This document shows positions 34,151 to 43,310 of a stretch of 64,000 nt of DNA, piece by piece. Origin of the DNA: Maratus speciosus (taxonomy: Eukaryota > Arthropoda > Arachnida > Araneae > Salticidae); the NCBI GenBank assembly GCA_963932465.1, contig OZ010792.1:283447836-283511835 (forward strand), given 5' to 3'. The notes under the pieces were generated by a model. That model had not been told where the DNA came from and searched no databases. It saw only the letters and a program-made list of their open reading frames with translations. The translations under genes and the position numbers were made by a program. Within the stretch, counting starts at the first letter, position 1, and every line of letters begins with the position of its first letter.

Positions 34151-34622
34151 TATATGTATATAAATATAGTTAGTACAAAACGTATTTCAATTTTAAGACT
34201 TAAAACACACGCTTTTATTCTATATAAAATGACGTCATTCGCATCCGCTGAAGAATTGCACATTTACGATCCAGTCTTAAATAACATCTACAGTAAAGTA
34301 TGCATAGGACGTTACTATCGCTAAATAATACTCAAATCCAGCAAAAAGCGATGTCGTCATTCAAGAAACTCGTAAAGAAAAATTGGTTATCTAATATTTA
34401 TATGCCTTTATTTGTTTGTAACATTAATACAGATACGTAAAATTAAATTAGATTATACTAGCTCTATGTGTTATTAGAAACCATACATTTATATATATAT
34501 TTTCAAAATAGCACATATTTTAATTAGATTTTGTTCAGTTGTTATGGGAAAATGGTAACAAAAAGATATAATGACTATTTTCCAACTATTTTTCCTTTAC
34601 TTTCTACAGAAATGGAGTACTT
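34151..34622. other. Gene-free stretch
   Basis: AT-rich; a 67-codon plus frame (34121-34324) and its minus shadow have no recognisable domain. Confidence 0.4.
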
Positions 34623-34890
34623 CAGTTTCCAACATGCCCCACCAGTGGCAGAGACGTTCTGCTCTCGAAGCTGGTAGACGGGAGGAGCTGGGTTCGATCC
34701 CAATCGCGCCCAATCGGCCTAATCGTTCGGAGTTTTCGTGGTTTTCTTCGAACCTTGGTTCTCCAAGCGTTAATACAGGTTAGGTTCCCTTAGAAAGACC
34801 TCCACGGAAGGCACTCCCCCCTTAGGGCCTATATCCCACGTTCTGATAATTGGACGACATAAATACAACCAACCAATCAGTCTCCAACAT
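34623..34890 (+). mobile_element. tRNA-derived SINE, copy 1 with 13-bp target duplication
   Basis: CAGTTTCCAACAT (34623-34635) and CAGTCTCCAACAT (34878-34890) flank a 242-bp element. It opens with a tRNA-like head: box A-like GTGGCAGAGACGTTCTGC and box B GGGTTCGATCCCAAT, the internal RNA polymerase III promoter. A shared non-tRNA body follows (GGTTTTCTTCGAACCTT, TTAGAAAGACC, TATATCCCACGTTC). Its sister is at 36325-36574. The minus and plus frames here are incidental. Confidence 0.85.
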
Positions 34891-34899
34891 TAAATAAAT

Positions 34900-35200
34900 G
34901 GCGCTAAAAACTACAAAACAATTTATATCTTAAAAATAAATTGAGATGCAGTTAGTTTTCAAACAAATTGCATCTAAAAGTGCTTTTTCTTTCAATACGA
35001 GGGTATAAATTTGAAAATGCACGATGGTTAGATGTTTAAAAAATTTCAGTAGAGATTTTCCGTATTTAACCGTACAATGATACATCTGCTTTGTTTTACA
35101 GCTGGCTTATATAACGTAACGTCGTTTTATAGAGACGAATCTTTAATTGCTGGTCGAAAGAAATAGCATATCGGGGCTAATAAAATAAAATTTAAAATAG
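34900..35200. other. Gene-free stretch
   Basis: AT-rich, nothing supported. Confidence 0.4.
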
Positions 35201-35209
35201 AATACCACA

Positions 35210-35520
35210 TCCTATATCATTACCTACTACATTGCTTTTAATATAATTCCTTGATCCTTATCATTAATTTATTTATGCCTCAATGCCTTGTGAAGGACCA
35301 CGTCCCTCATCAATCAAACTTAACAACAATATGCGCTATTCACCCATGCTTTAAAGTAAATAACTTCCACTCTTTATAGTCGTAATGGGAATTTACCCAA
35401 ATACTAATGGCATTCAGTTGGTGTCACGTCCTATAACCCATTATTATTCACATTTGAACTCTATATTCACTTATTTTTCTGCGTACTACTTCTTATTAAA
35501 AGTTTGTGAATGGAATTTTA
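35210..35520 (+). repeat. Dispersed ~330-bp repeat, copy 2
   Basis: Same family as 21690-22020, about 85-90% alike by eye, same orientation. Confidence 0.75.
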
Positions 35521-35737
35521 TTCACATTTAAAATTATATCCTACATTCTACAATATTTTGACTCTATTATACTGCATTTTAATATTTTGCATTAAAATTT
35601 AGTCAATCTTCATGATTAAAATTATTGTACGTAATTAAAATAAATTTTTGTGTCATATTTTTACCGCTGGGATGACAATTCACTCTTTTCATAAATTTAC
35701 TGTGACAGCCAAAACACGACAATTTATTGAAATGACA

Positions 35738-35779
<42 letters not shown>
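35738..35779. repeat. (AAT)n microsatellite
   Basis: About 14 uninterrupted AAT units within the first unit of the tandem array. Confidence 0.95.
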
Positions 35780-35780
<1 letters not shown>

Positions 35781-36035
35781 TTCTTTCCGATTCTATCATT
35801 TCAACTTTCTTTTCCTTTTAGACTCAAATATATCCATCCCTGGAAATTAGGCAGCTCTTAATGAAAAAAATACGCAAAACAACTTCATAAACGTTTAATA
35901 ATTATTTGAATGCAGTGCATAAAATAGAAGCTAACCGCGCCACAACGACCTTTAACCCTTCTGCTCCTGAAACAAGAAATTTTCGCGATTTTATTCGGTA
36001 ACATTTTCAAACTCTTTTTTTCTGCAGTTTCATAT

Positions 36036-36286
36036 TTAACCCCTTAATTGCCAACGGAATCTTGTGCTATCTCCAGTGCCTTACTTAAATCGCATGTTTC
36101 TGAAATTATAGAAGGTGTATATTAGTTTTCTGAAATAACAGTAACAAAATACACATGTTATACTGTTATATATAAGGGCTCAGGTGGTGAAAATTGCCTC
36201 GCTATAATTGGAATTCGCCATTCCTTTAATATATGCATGCATTTTCTAAAGACCTATATATAGGTCTGGGGCAGTTAAGGGGTTAG
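36036..36286. mobile_element. TTAA-type MITE with one decayed target copy
   Basis: TTAA (36036-36039) then CCCCTTAATTGCC; the right end GGGGCAGTTAAGGGG is followed by TTAG. Internal ACCTATATATAGGT palindrome at 36252-36265. The other units of the array lack this piece, confirming insertion. Confidence 0.75.
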
Positions 36287-36310
36287 GCAATAGAAATTGT
36301 TATTTAACGT

Positions 36311-36588
36311 CCTTTTCAACGTTCGCCCCACCAGTGACCGAGAGGTTCTGCTTTCAAAGCTGGTAAACGGGAGATGCTGGGTTCGAACCCAATCGTGTCC
36401 GCCGGCCTAATAGTTCGAAGTTTTCCGTGGTTTTCTTCGAACCTTTGACTTCCTTGCGGAAATTCGGATTAGATTCCTTTAGAAAGACCCCTACGGAGGA
36501 CACACCCCACCCACCCACCTTTGAGCCCATATCCCTCGTGTAGATAATTGGCCGCCATAAACAACATACCAACACCTTTTCCACGTTC
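36311..36588 (+). mobile_element. tRNA-derived SINE, copy 2 with 14-bp target duplication
   Basis: CCTTTTCAACGTTC (36311-36324) and CCTTTTCCACGTTC (36575-36588) flank a 250-bp element. Box A-like GTGACCGAGAGGTTCTGC and box B GGGTTCGAACCCAAT are nearer to canonical than in copy 1, so this copy is closer to the source tRNA. The body matches copy 1 throughout. A 91-codon minus frame is incidental. Confidence 0.88.
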
Positions 36589-37231
36589 AAAGAAACATTC
36601 TGCAATTTGTATTGCTTCAGTAACATCATATCATCGTTGCATATAATAAAAAAGAAATTCGCATTACTTTGATATATATAATGTTTACTGTTTTCATATA
36701 TTTACTGTGATAGCTAAAATACAATAACTTATTCATAACACAAGCAGTAATTAATGAATAAAACAGTAGCATCGTTTCCGATTTTCCATTCATTGTATAC
36801 TCCAATCTATTCATTGCTGGAAATTAGAAAGTTCTTAATGAATAAAAAATATACAGGTATAAAACAACCTCCTAAACTTTTATTAATTATTTGTACTATG
36901 GAGTGCATAAAATAAAAGCTAACCGCGCCACAGCGAACTTTAGTCCATCTAACTAAAACAGGAAATTTTTACGATTACATTCGGTAATATTTTCAAACAC
37001 TTTTTTTAACTATATACTCTGCAGTTTCATTTTTACTCTAATATCGTTTTCAGCGTTCAAATAAACAATTTGCAATTTATATTCTTTCTGCGATGTTATA
37101 TCAGTGTTGTAAAAAAATAAGAAATTCGTATTACTTTCATATTTATAATTGTTACATGACAACTGACTATTTTCATAAATTTATACTGTGACAGCTAAAA
37201 TAAAATAATTTATTCATAACATAAGCAGTAA

Positions 37232-37376
37232 TTAACACGTTGAATGCAAGTCTATTTTGTCTGTCTTTCCGTTTGTGATATAAAATAAGATTCCCGTTAC
37301 ACAATCTATAAGTGCCAGTCACCGATGACTGGACCACGTCAGTCGCTGGTGACTGACGTGGCACTCAATGTGTTAA
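37232..37376. mobile_element. TTAA piggyBac-like MITE (137 bp) with empty-site proof
   Basis: TTAA at 37232-37235 and 37373-37376 flank CACGTTGAATGC and GCACTCAATGTG. Neighbouring array units read AGTAATTAATGAATAAAAC uninterrupted, i.e. the exact empty site with one TTAA. The interior has a perfect CACGTCAGTC...GACTGACGTG stem. Confidence 0.9.
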
Positions 37377-38020
37377 TGAATAAAACAGTAACATCTTTTC
37401 CGATTTCCCATTGATTTTATACTCCAATCATCTACCCATGAGAAAGTTCTTATTATAATTATATTCGATAACATTTTCAATCTTTTTTTTTTTTGTATAT
37501 TCTGCTTTTTCATATTTACTCTAACATCATTTTAGAGGTTCAAATAAACAATTTGTAATTTATATTGCTTCTACGACGTCATATCATTGTTATAAATAAT
37601 AAAAAGAATACATTACTTTCATATTTATAATGGTTACATGACAACTGACTATTTTCATAAATTTACTGTGACAGCTAAAATACAATAATTTATTCATAAC
37701 ATAAGCAGTAATTAATGAATAAAACAGTAACATCGTTTCCGATTTCCCATTCATTTTATACTCCAATCTACCCATCCCTGGAAATTAGAAAGTTCTTAAT
37801 GAATAAAAAAAGATATATAAAACAACCTCATAAACTTTTATTAATTATTTGTATGCAGTGCATAAAATAAAAGCTAACCGCGCCACAACGATCTCTAGTC
37901 CCTCTGGTCCCAAAACAAAAACCCTTTACGAGCCGTAAGTAGGCAATCAATTTTCTAACACTGTCTCCCATCGCAATAAAATATCTCAGTGCATTGCCCT
38001 TATGACTTGTCGGCATACTG

Positions 38021-39499
38021 CCAAACCCTAAAGTGATCGGAACTGTCCATTACTCTAACGAGAAGGGACTATGTCCATTCCCTCAACTTGGAAGTCATCT
38101 CTTGTATATAAAAAAATGACAAATGAAGTGAAACTCGATAAAAACTGTAAATAATATTTGCCAGTCGAAGGCGCAGGTTTCCGAAGGTGTTAATTTATAC
38201 CCTCTTCGTGTGGGTTTATCAGCTTGTAGTGGGAATTCAAAGTAAAGGGGAGGTCATTTTTTACGAGATTTCTGTGTTGTTATTAATGTGTCAGATCGGT
38301 TGAGACATGATAAATGAAACTGGCTTGAAATGAAGTAGCCGAGAAAAAAAAATTATTGCAGTCGAGTCGTGATCTTTCATAGATGAAAATGAAGAAAGAC
38401 AAAGTGGTCTTTGATGGTATTTGCCGACATAAAAGAAAACGACATATTTATTTTGCTGCAATTTAAAACTGACATTTTTTTAGAAAATTGCACTTGCATT
38501 GTTTAAACTTTTGGTAAATATTTTTACACCAGTGTAAATCCCCGTCCTAACAGAAATCGTTGTTTTCACTTGAAATTTGAAATAATGGATAAAACTATTT
38601 ATATACTATTAATCGACAATAAGAAAAACTGATCTGAAACGCTAAGTTCGGGGCCTAATTAATGTATGGTCCTCTGGTGCTTTAACACCAAATTTGTAAT
38701 CTGATGTAAATAAGACGACAAAACAGAGGAGAAATTACAGATCTATCTTAATTAGTAAAAGGAAATAGATATAGATTGCATACAATGCCAGTAGAAAAAC
38801 AAATAGATTTTACTAACTTGCACTGTAAGAAACATAAAAATGCGTGACTATTCATCGATAATAAAGAAAATTTAAATGAAACGTTCAGTTCATGGCCTAA
38901 TTAATCCACGGGCCTCTGAAGTTTCAACAATGAATTTTTAATCTTATGTATAGATATTTTAATTTCAGTTTTATTATGAAGTCTTAATTTTGATGTGATA
39001 TGAAGAGGTCAGGTGAAAAGTGAACACAAAAATAAGCAAAGTTAAAATTATATCAAAATTATAATTGCGCGAAGGCACGTGCTTGAACAGATGGTCTCTC
39101 ACCAGTATTGTTACACTGTGTTTTATTATATTTAGATTAAAAAATTTCTGTAAAAATTTCAGGTGGATCAGAAATACAAATTTTCGCTTTTTTTCTATCT
39201 AGGTAAATCGTTTATTTTCACAAAAAAAAACATATATTTAAAATAATATAAAAGAAAAGTATTCGGAGCTATCCATTATTCTAGTGAAAAGGTCGCCAAT
39301 CCTCTCAAAAAGTTATACTTATGTACAAAACAAAAGTGACAAATGAAGTAGCCCAGAAACAAAATTGCAGGAGTCGACTGGTGATTGTTCATAGATGAAA
39401 ATGAAGAAAGACAGAGTGGTTTTTAATAGCACTTGCTGACATGGAACAAATGACATACTCCACTTAGCTGCTTTTAAAACCAGCATTTATTAAGAAGTT
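38021..39499 (+). repeat. Two old imperfect direct repeats
   Basis: 38320-38500 resembles 39340-39490 (AGATGAAAATGAAGAAAGAC shared), and 38600-38700 resembles 38850-38950 (GGCCTAATTAAT shared). No coding potential. The foldback element at 39500 is inserted at its right edge. Confidence 0.6.
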
Positions 39500-40430
39500 G
39501 TACAGTCGTGGGGGGAAAAAAGGAAACACCCCTACTAACTCTGTAACTTTTTATAATAGATGAAAGTAACTAGTACTAAACGATTCTAAATAAAGTCTAA
39601 TTTTAAAAAATGTATATAAAATTTGCTTAGGGGTTATCTACAAATCAAAACCAGGCCAAACTTTCTTTTTTTCAATGGCAACACCCAATTTTGGCAATAT
39701 ATTTTAAATCTTCAGTTCAAACTATGCCAAGAAACGAAACTTCATTTGGATGATAAATTTTAGAATTATAAACATGCACAATTTAGAGCTTCTAATGTTA
39801 AGTTACATTTTCATATTTTTATTAATATCTCCTGAAATTATGATAATAATGTGATAATTTTGGATGTGGTTATAATACTAAAAAACCCAAACATAAATAC
39901 ATTGAAATTGTAATTTTAAAAAATTATAATATGAATTATGAAATTAATATTCGGAAAAAATATGAATTGCAACATACAATTTTTTTGATAGATTTATATT
40001 TATTATCCCGCTTTATGTGAATTCCCAATTTCAAATTTTTCTTCTAAGTAGTTTTGGAATTATGATTAAAAAACGTCAAAACGATGGTTTAAGGAGCCGT
40101 CTATGATGTGCAAAAAAGCATAATTTGAAAAAAATATACTTTACTGATTTTATTGAACATATGGCTGGCAGTAGTCGAAACATAGTAAAATGGTCATATT
40201 GGCAAGAAATAATATATTAATAGAAGTGACATAGTCATTCTCCAGCATTTCGACAATCGAGTACCGAATTTCAATTTGGATACAGCCCCTAAAATATGCT
40301 CATTTTTAAATAATTAATTTCTCTGAAACTAATCGTACGAATTTCATGAAAAGTTGTTTTTAGGCTAATTGAAAGATAGGGTAGAATGAAAAAACTGAAA
40401 TGTGGAAAATCATAATGCAATAGCGCGCAA

Positions 40431-40960
40431 AAGTTGTGTATGGTCCTCAATAGGAAAACTGCACAGTTTTTTCGAAATCAAGTTTTATCTTCCGGTGCCC
40501 CCGGGCACCCCAATTTTTGAGAACTTCTTCAAAAATAACCTTGTACAACTTATAAATCGAAATAAACATGAAGTTGGAAAATAAAATTGTCATACAGCAG
40601 AAAAGTTGTGTATTGTACGTAGTAATCTGCCTGCATAGTTTTTTCGAAATCAAGTTTTATCTTCTGGTGTCCCCGGTCCCCCCAATTTTTTCGAAATTCG
40701 TCAGAAATGTCTTGTACATCTTATCTCTGGAGGATCTTATAAATTTAAATAAACATAAGGTTAGAAAATGAAAATGCCATACCGCGAAAATTTGAGTATG
40801 GTACGTAGTAATATTTCCGCACAGTTTTTTCGAAATCGCATAATACCTTCCCGAGTCCCGGTCATTCGAAATTTCGAAAAAAAATGCCGTAAATTCGCTT
40901 TTATCTGTTGTGCATATATAATAGAATGCATCACACAAGAAGTAAGAGTGCAATACAATC
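40431..40960 (+). repeat. Left-arm subterminal tandem units (3)
   Basis: Units start near 40431, 40603 and 40788 with AAAAGTTGTGTATGG-like words and contain CAGTTTTTTCGAAATCAAG and a CCCCGG-rich segment. They reappear inverted at 42400-42870. Short frames on both strands here are repeat translations. Confidence 0.8.
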
Positions 40961-41528
40961 ATTTTATCTGTTAAAAATACACAAATAATTAAAGTTCAAG
41001 AATGAAAAAAAAATATTTAAATCTGTTAAAACTGTTCAAAAAATTTAAAGTTTAATTAAATCAGTTCGTGCTCTTCAAAATAAAAATCTAAATATTCGAA
41101 AAATTTCTGCTTGGCGTTTATTGTTGTTTCTGTTGGAGTTTTGTAATCTTGAAATCTGACTTAGTCTCAAAATAAGGTATAATGGCTCTTGATTGTTGCA
41201 TGCTTAAAAGCTGCCATTGCGACATTTGCTTCAACAGCTAGAAGGATGCAGTAGGGAGGGGCATTCAGTTATAGGAAGCCGATTATAAAAATGTTGGACA
41301 AATGTGAATCCCTTCCCGTCGTTTCTTTCAGACTATCGACATTAATTATAACCTCGAAACATTGACGATCTCAGTACCGATCAAAAATACCTGAAGGAAA
41401 TGATCCTATCTGTTTAAAAAGGAAGTTGTTCGGAAGACCTTGGTAATAGATTTTCTGGTAAACTTTCATACAGCAGATGGGTGACCACCGCCAACAGAAT
41501 TTTTTGACTGAATGTAGCAACTCCGGAT

Positions 41529-42140
41529 CCAACGTCGAATCTAAAAACATTGACGGAGTTTGTAGTCAAGGTGTATGCACGTGAATGGTTTGTAATTAAG
41601 TGCAAGGCATCCTGCAAAGACGGTGCAATCCATATTTGGGAAGTTGTTTATTTTTCCAGGAATATGCCCCAGGCAGTTAAAGTTATCATTGACAAAGTAA
41701 TCCAGCGCAATGTCTTTTTTGCCCATCGCGAAAACCTGCTGATTGCCATGGTAACCGATGATCGAAAAAGCATCTGCGAGCTAGGATTCCCTAAAATCCT
41801 TATAGCGCGAAGACTAGTGGAGTAGTCAAGCAGTTCCAAGTTCCTGCAATCAATTTTAACGCAGTAGATTATATTGATCTGATTCAGTGGGATAAGGTAG
41901 CAGTTACGGAACCCGCCAATTTTGACTAAACTTTCATACGATGATTTAAAGAAGTTACATTGAAAAACGTCATTGTGAAGATATCATTTCGTTAGCTGAG
42001 TTTCCAAATCAAAGTGAAGAAAGGTGTGTCAAAGTGGTCACTGAAGCTGCCACGACAGATTGAGGCGAAAGCAACAAGGCTGGATTCATAAGATCTCGAT
42101 CACAATCAAGAGCCATTATGCCTCATTTTGAGACTAAGTC
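41529..42140 (+). pseudogene. Decayed core protein of the foldback element
   Basis: An open segment (ATG at 41550, to 41825) encodes EFVVKVYAREWFVIKCKASC, then AHRENLLIAMVTDDRKSICE and LGFPKILIARR. A frame change leads to FQVPAINFNAVDYIDLIQWD and VAVTEPANF; after another change comes FPNQSEERCVKVVTEAATTD and RSQSRAIMPHFETKSDF. The chain of blocks (SCKDG; H.ENLL.AM..DD...I.ELG...I; V..F.VP..NF.A.DY..LI.W; F.......ERCVK.VTEA; R....R..MP.F) resembles a multi-copy arthropod repeat protein that I remember only as unnamed, uncharacterised predictions. I see no DDE motif, so the role is unknown; a transposase or accessory protein of this element is an inference from its position. Confidence 0.5.
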
Positions 42141-42384
42141 AGATTTTAAGGTTACAAGACCCCAACAGGACCAACAATAAACTCCAAGCCAAAACTTTTC
42201 GAATGTTTAGATTTTTTGTTGTAAAGGACACGAACTGGTTCAATTGAACTTTGAATTTTCTGAACATTTTAAATAGCTTGTTTTACATTCTTGAACTTTA
42301 ATTGTTTGTATACATTTCACAGATAAAATGCTTGTATTCCACTCTTGCTTCTTGTGTAACGCATTCTGTTATACATGTACAACA

Positions 42385-42880
42385 GATCAAAGGGAATTTA
42401 CGGCAATTTTTTTCGAAATTTCGAATGACCGGGGACATAGAAAATATTATGTGATCTCAAAAAAAAACGATCAGGCATATTACTACGTACCATACGCAAG
42501 TTTTCCGCGGTGTAATATTTTTATTTTCCAACTTTATGTTTATTTCGATTTATAAGTTGAACAAGGCACTTTTGACGAATTTCGCAAAAATTGGGTGGAC
42601 CGGTGATACTGGAAGATAAAACTTGATTTTAAAAAAAACTGTGCAGGCATATTACTAATTACCATACACAACTTTTCCGCGGTATGACATTTTTATTTTC
42701 CAAATTTATGTTCATTTCGATTATTAAGTTGTGCAACGCATTTTCGATGAATTTCTCAAAAATTGGGGTGGCCCGGGGGCACCGGAAGATAACACTTGAT
42801 TTCGAAAAAATTTTGCAGTTTTATTACTAAGGACCACACACAACTTTTGCGCGGTATTACATTTTGATTTTCCGATTTTC
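42385..42880 (-). repeat. Right-arm subterminal tandem units (3)
   Basis: Inverted counterparts of 40431-40960: ACTTGATTT and AAAAAACTGTGCAG words, with CCGGGGGCACCGGAAGAT matching ATCTTCCGGTGCCCCCGG on the left. Confidence 0.8.
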
Positions 42881-42898
42881 GATTTTTTCACTCCACCC

Positions 42899-43069
42899 TA
42901 TTGCATAGCTGCCAACTTGTACGGATTTTTGCTACCACTAAAATTTAATAGAAAATATTTTCTAATGCAGTCGCCGAATTGCACTGAATTTTGATAATTA
43001 AAAAAGGCAGGAATTTCTCTTAAATTTTAGTGATAGCAAAAATCTGTACAAGTTGGCAGCTATGCTATT
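42899..43069. mobile_element. 163-bp MITE with 47-bp inverted repeats, TATT duplication
   Basis: TATT (42899-42902, 43066-43069) flanks GCATAGCTGCCAACTTGTAC ... GTACAAGTTGGCAGCTATGC. The inverted repeat runs about 47 bp with two mismatches. It interrupts the right arm of the foldback element, so it is younger. Related sequence, one end only, lies at 2788-2830 in the hAT element. Confidence 0.88.
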
Positions 43070-43310
43070 GAAAGGTTTAGAATTTATTTATGGTGTCAAA
43101 CTTGGGTATTGCTATTGAAAAAAAACAAAGTTTGGATTCTTTTTTATGTGTAGATGGCCCTCAAAGCCAACTTTAGTGACATCATTTAAAAGTAGACTTT
43201 ATTTCCAATCATTTGGTGCCAGTAACTTTCTTGTGCAATATTTTGTTGCAGAGTTAGTAGGGATGTTTACTTTTTTTCCCACAACCGTACATACAAACAG
43301 AGCAGATAAA

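Larger units (their letters stand above)
35640..38020 (+). repeat. Old tandem array, four ~410-bp units broken by insertions
   Basis: Units near 35640, 36600, 37065 and 37560 share TTTACTGTGACAGC, CTGGAAATTAG, AGTTCTTAATGAATAAAA, TTTATTAATTATTTGTA and CATAAAATAAAAGCTAACCG. Unit 1 holds an (AAT)n tract, a TTAA MITE (36040-36282) and a SINE (36325-36574); unit 3 holds another TTAA MITE (37236-37372). Minus-strand frames (for example 36626-36814, 37590-37775) are the same repeat translated and not genes. Confidence 0.8.
39500..43290. mobile_element. 3.8-kb foldback element with arms over 1 kb
   Basis: The left end GTACAGTCGTGGG with CCCCTACTAACTCTGTAAC shortly inside answers GCAGAGTTAGTAGGGATGTT and CCCACAACCGTAC at the right. 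The inverted arms run from 39500 to about 41215 and from about 42075 to 43290; about 650 bp of the left arm (39725-40375) is missing on the right, and a MITE interrupts the right arm. Each arm carries three ~175-bp tandem units. The target duplication is ambiguous (TA or GTAC). The ~850-bp core holds a decayed protein gene (41529-42140). Tigger at 43313 lies only 22 bp beyond the right end. Confidence 0.8.

Noticed and set aside
34640..34710. A real tRNA gene
   Set aside because: Box A and box B are present, but the stretch does not fold into a convincing cloverleaf by eye, is repeated at 36325 with a shared non-tRNA body, and is flanked by target duplications; it is a SINE head.
36354..37775. 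Series of ~60-90-codon minus-strand frames sharing peptides
   Set aside because: They are translations of the tandem array and SINE; similarity among them follows the DNA repeats.
40402..40974. Multiple short overlapping frames as small genes
   Set aside because: They are frames through the repeated units of the foldback arm, present on both strands.
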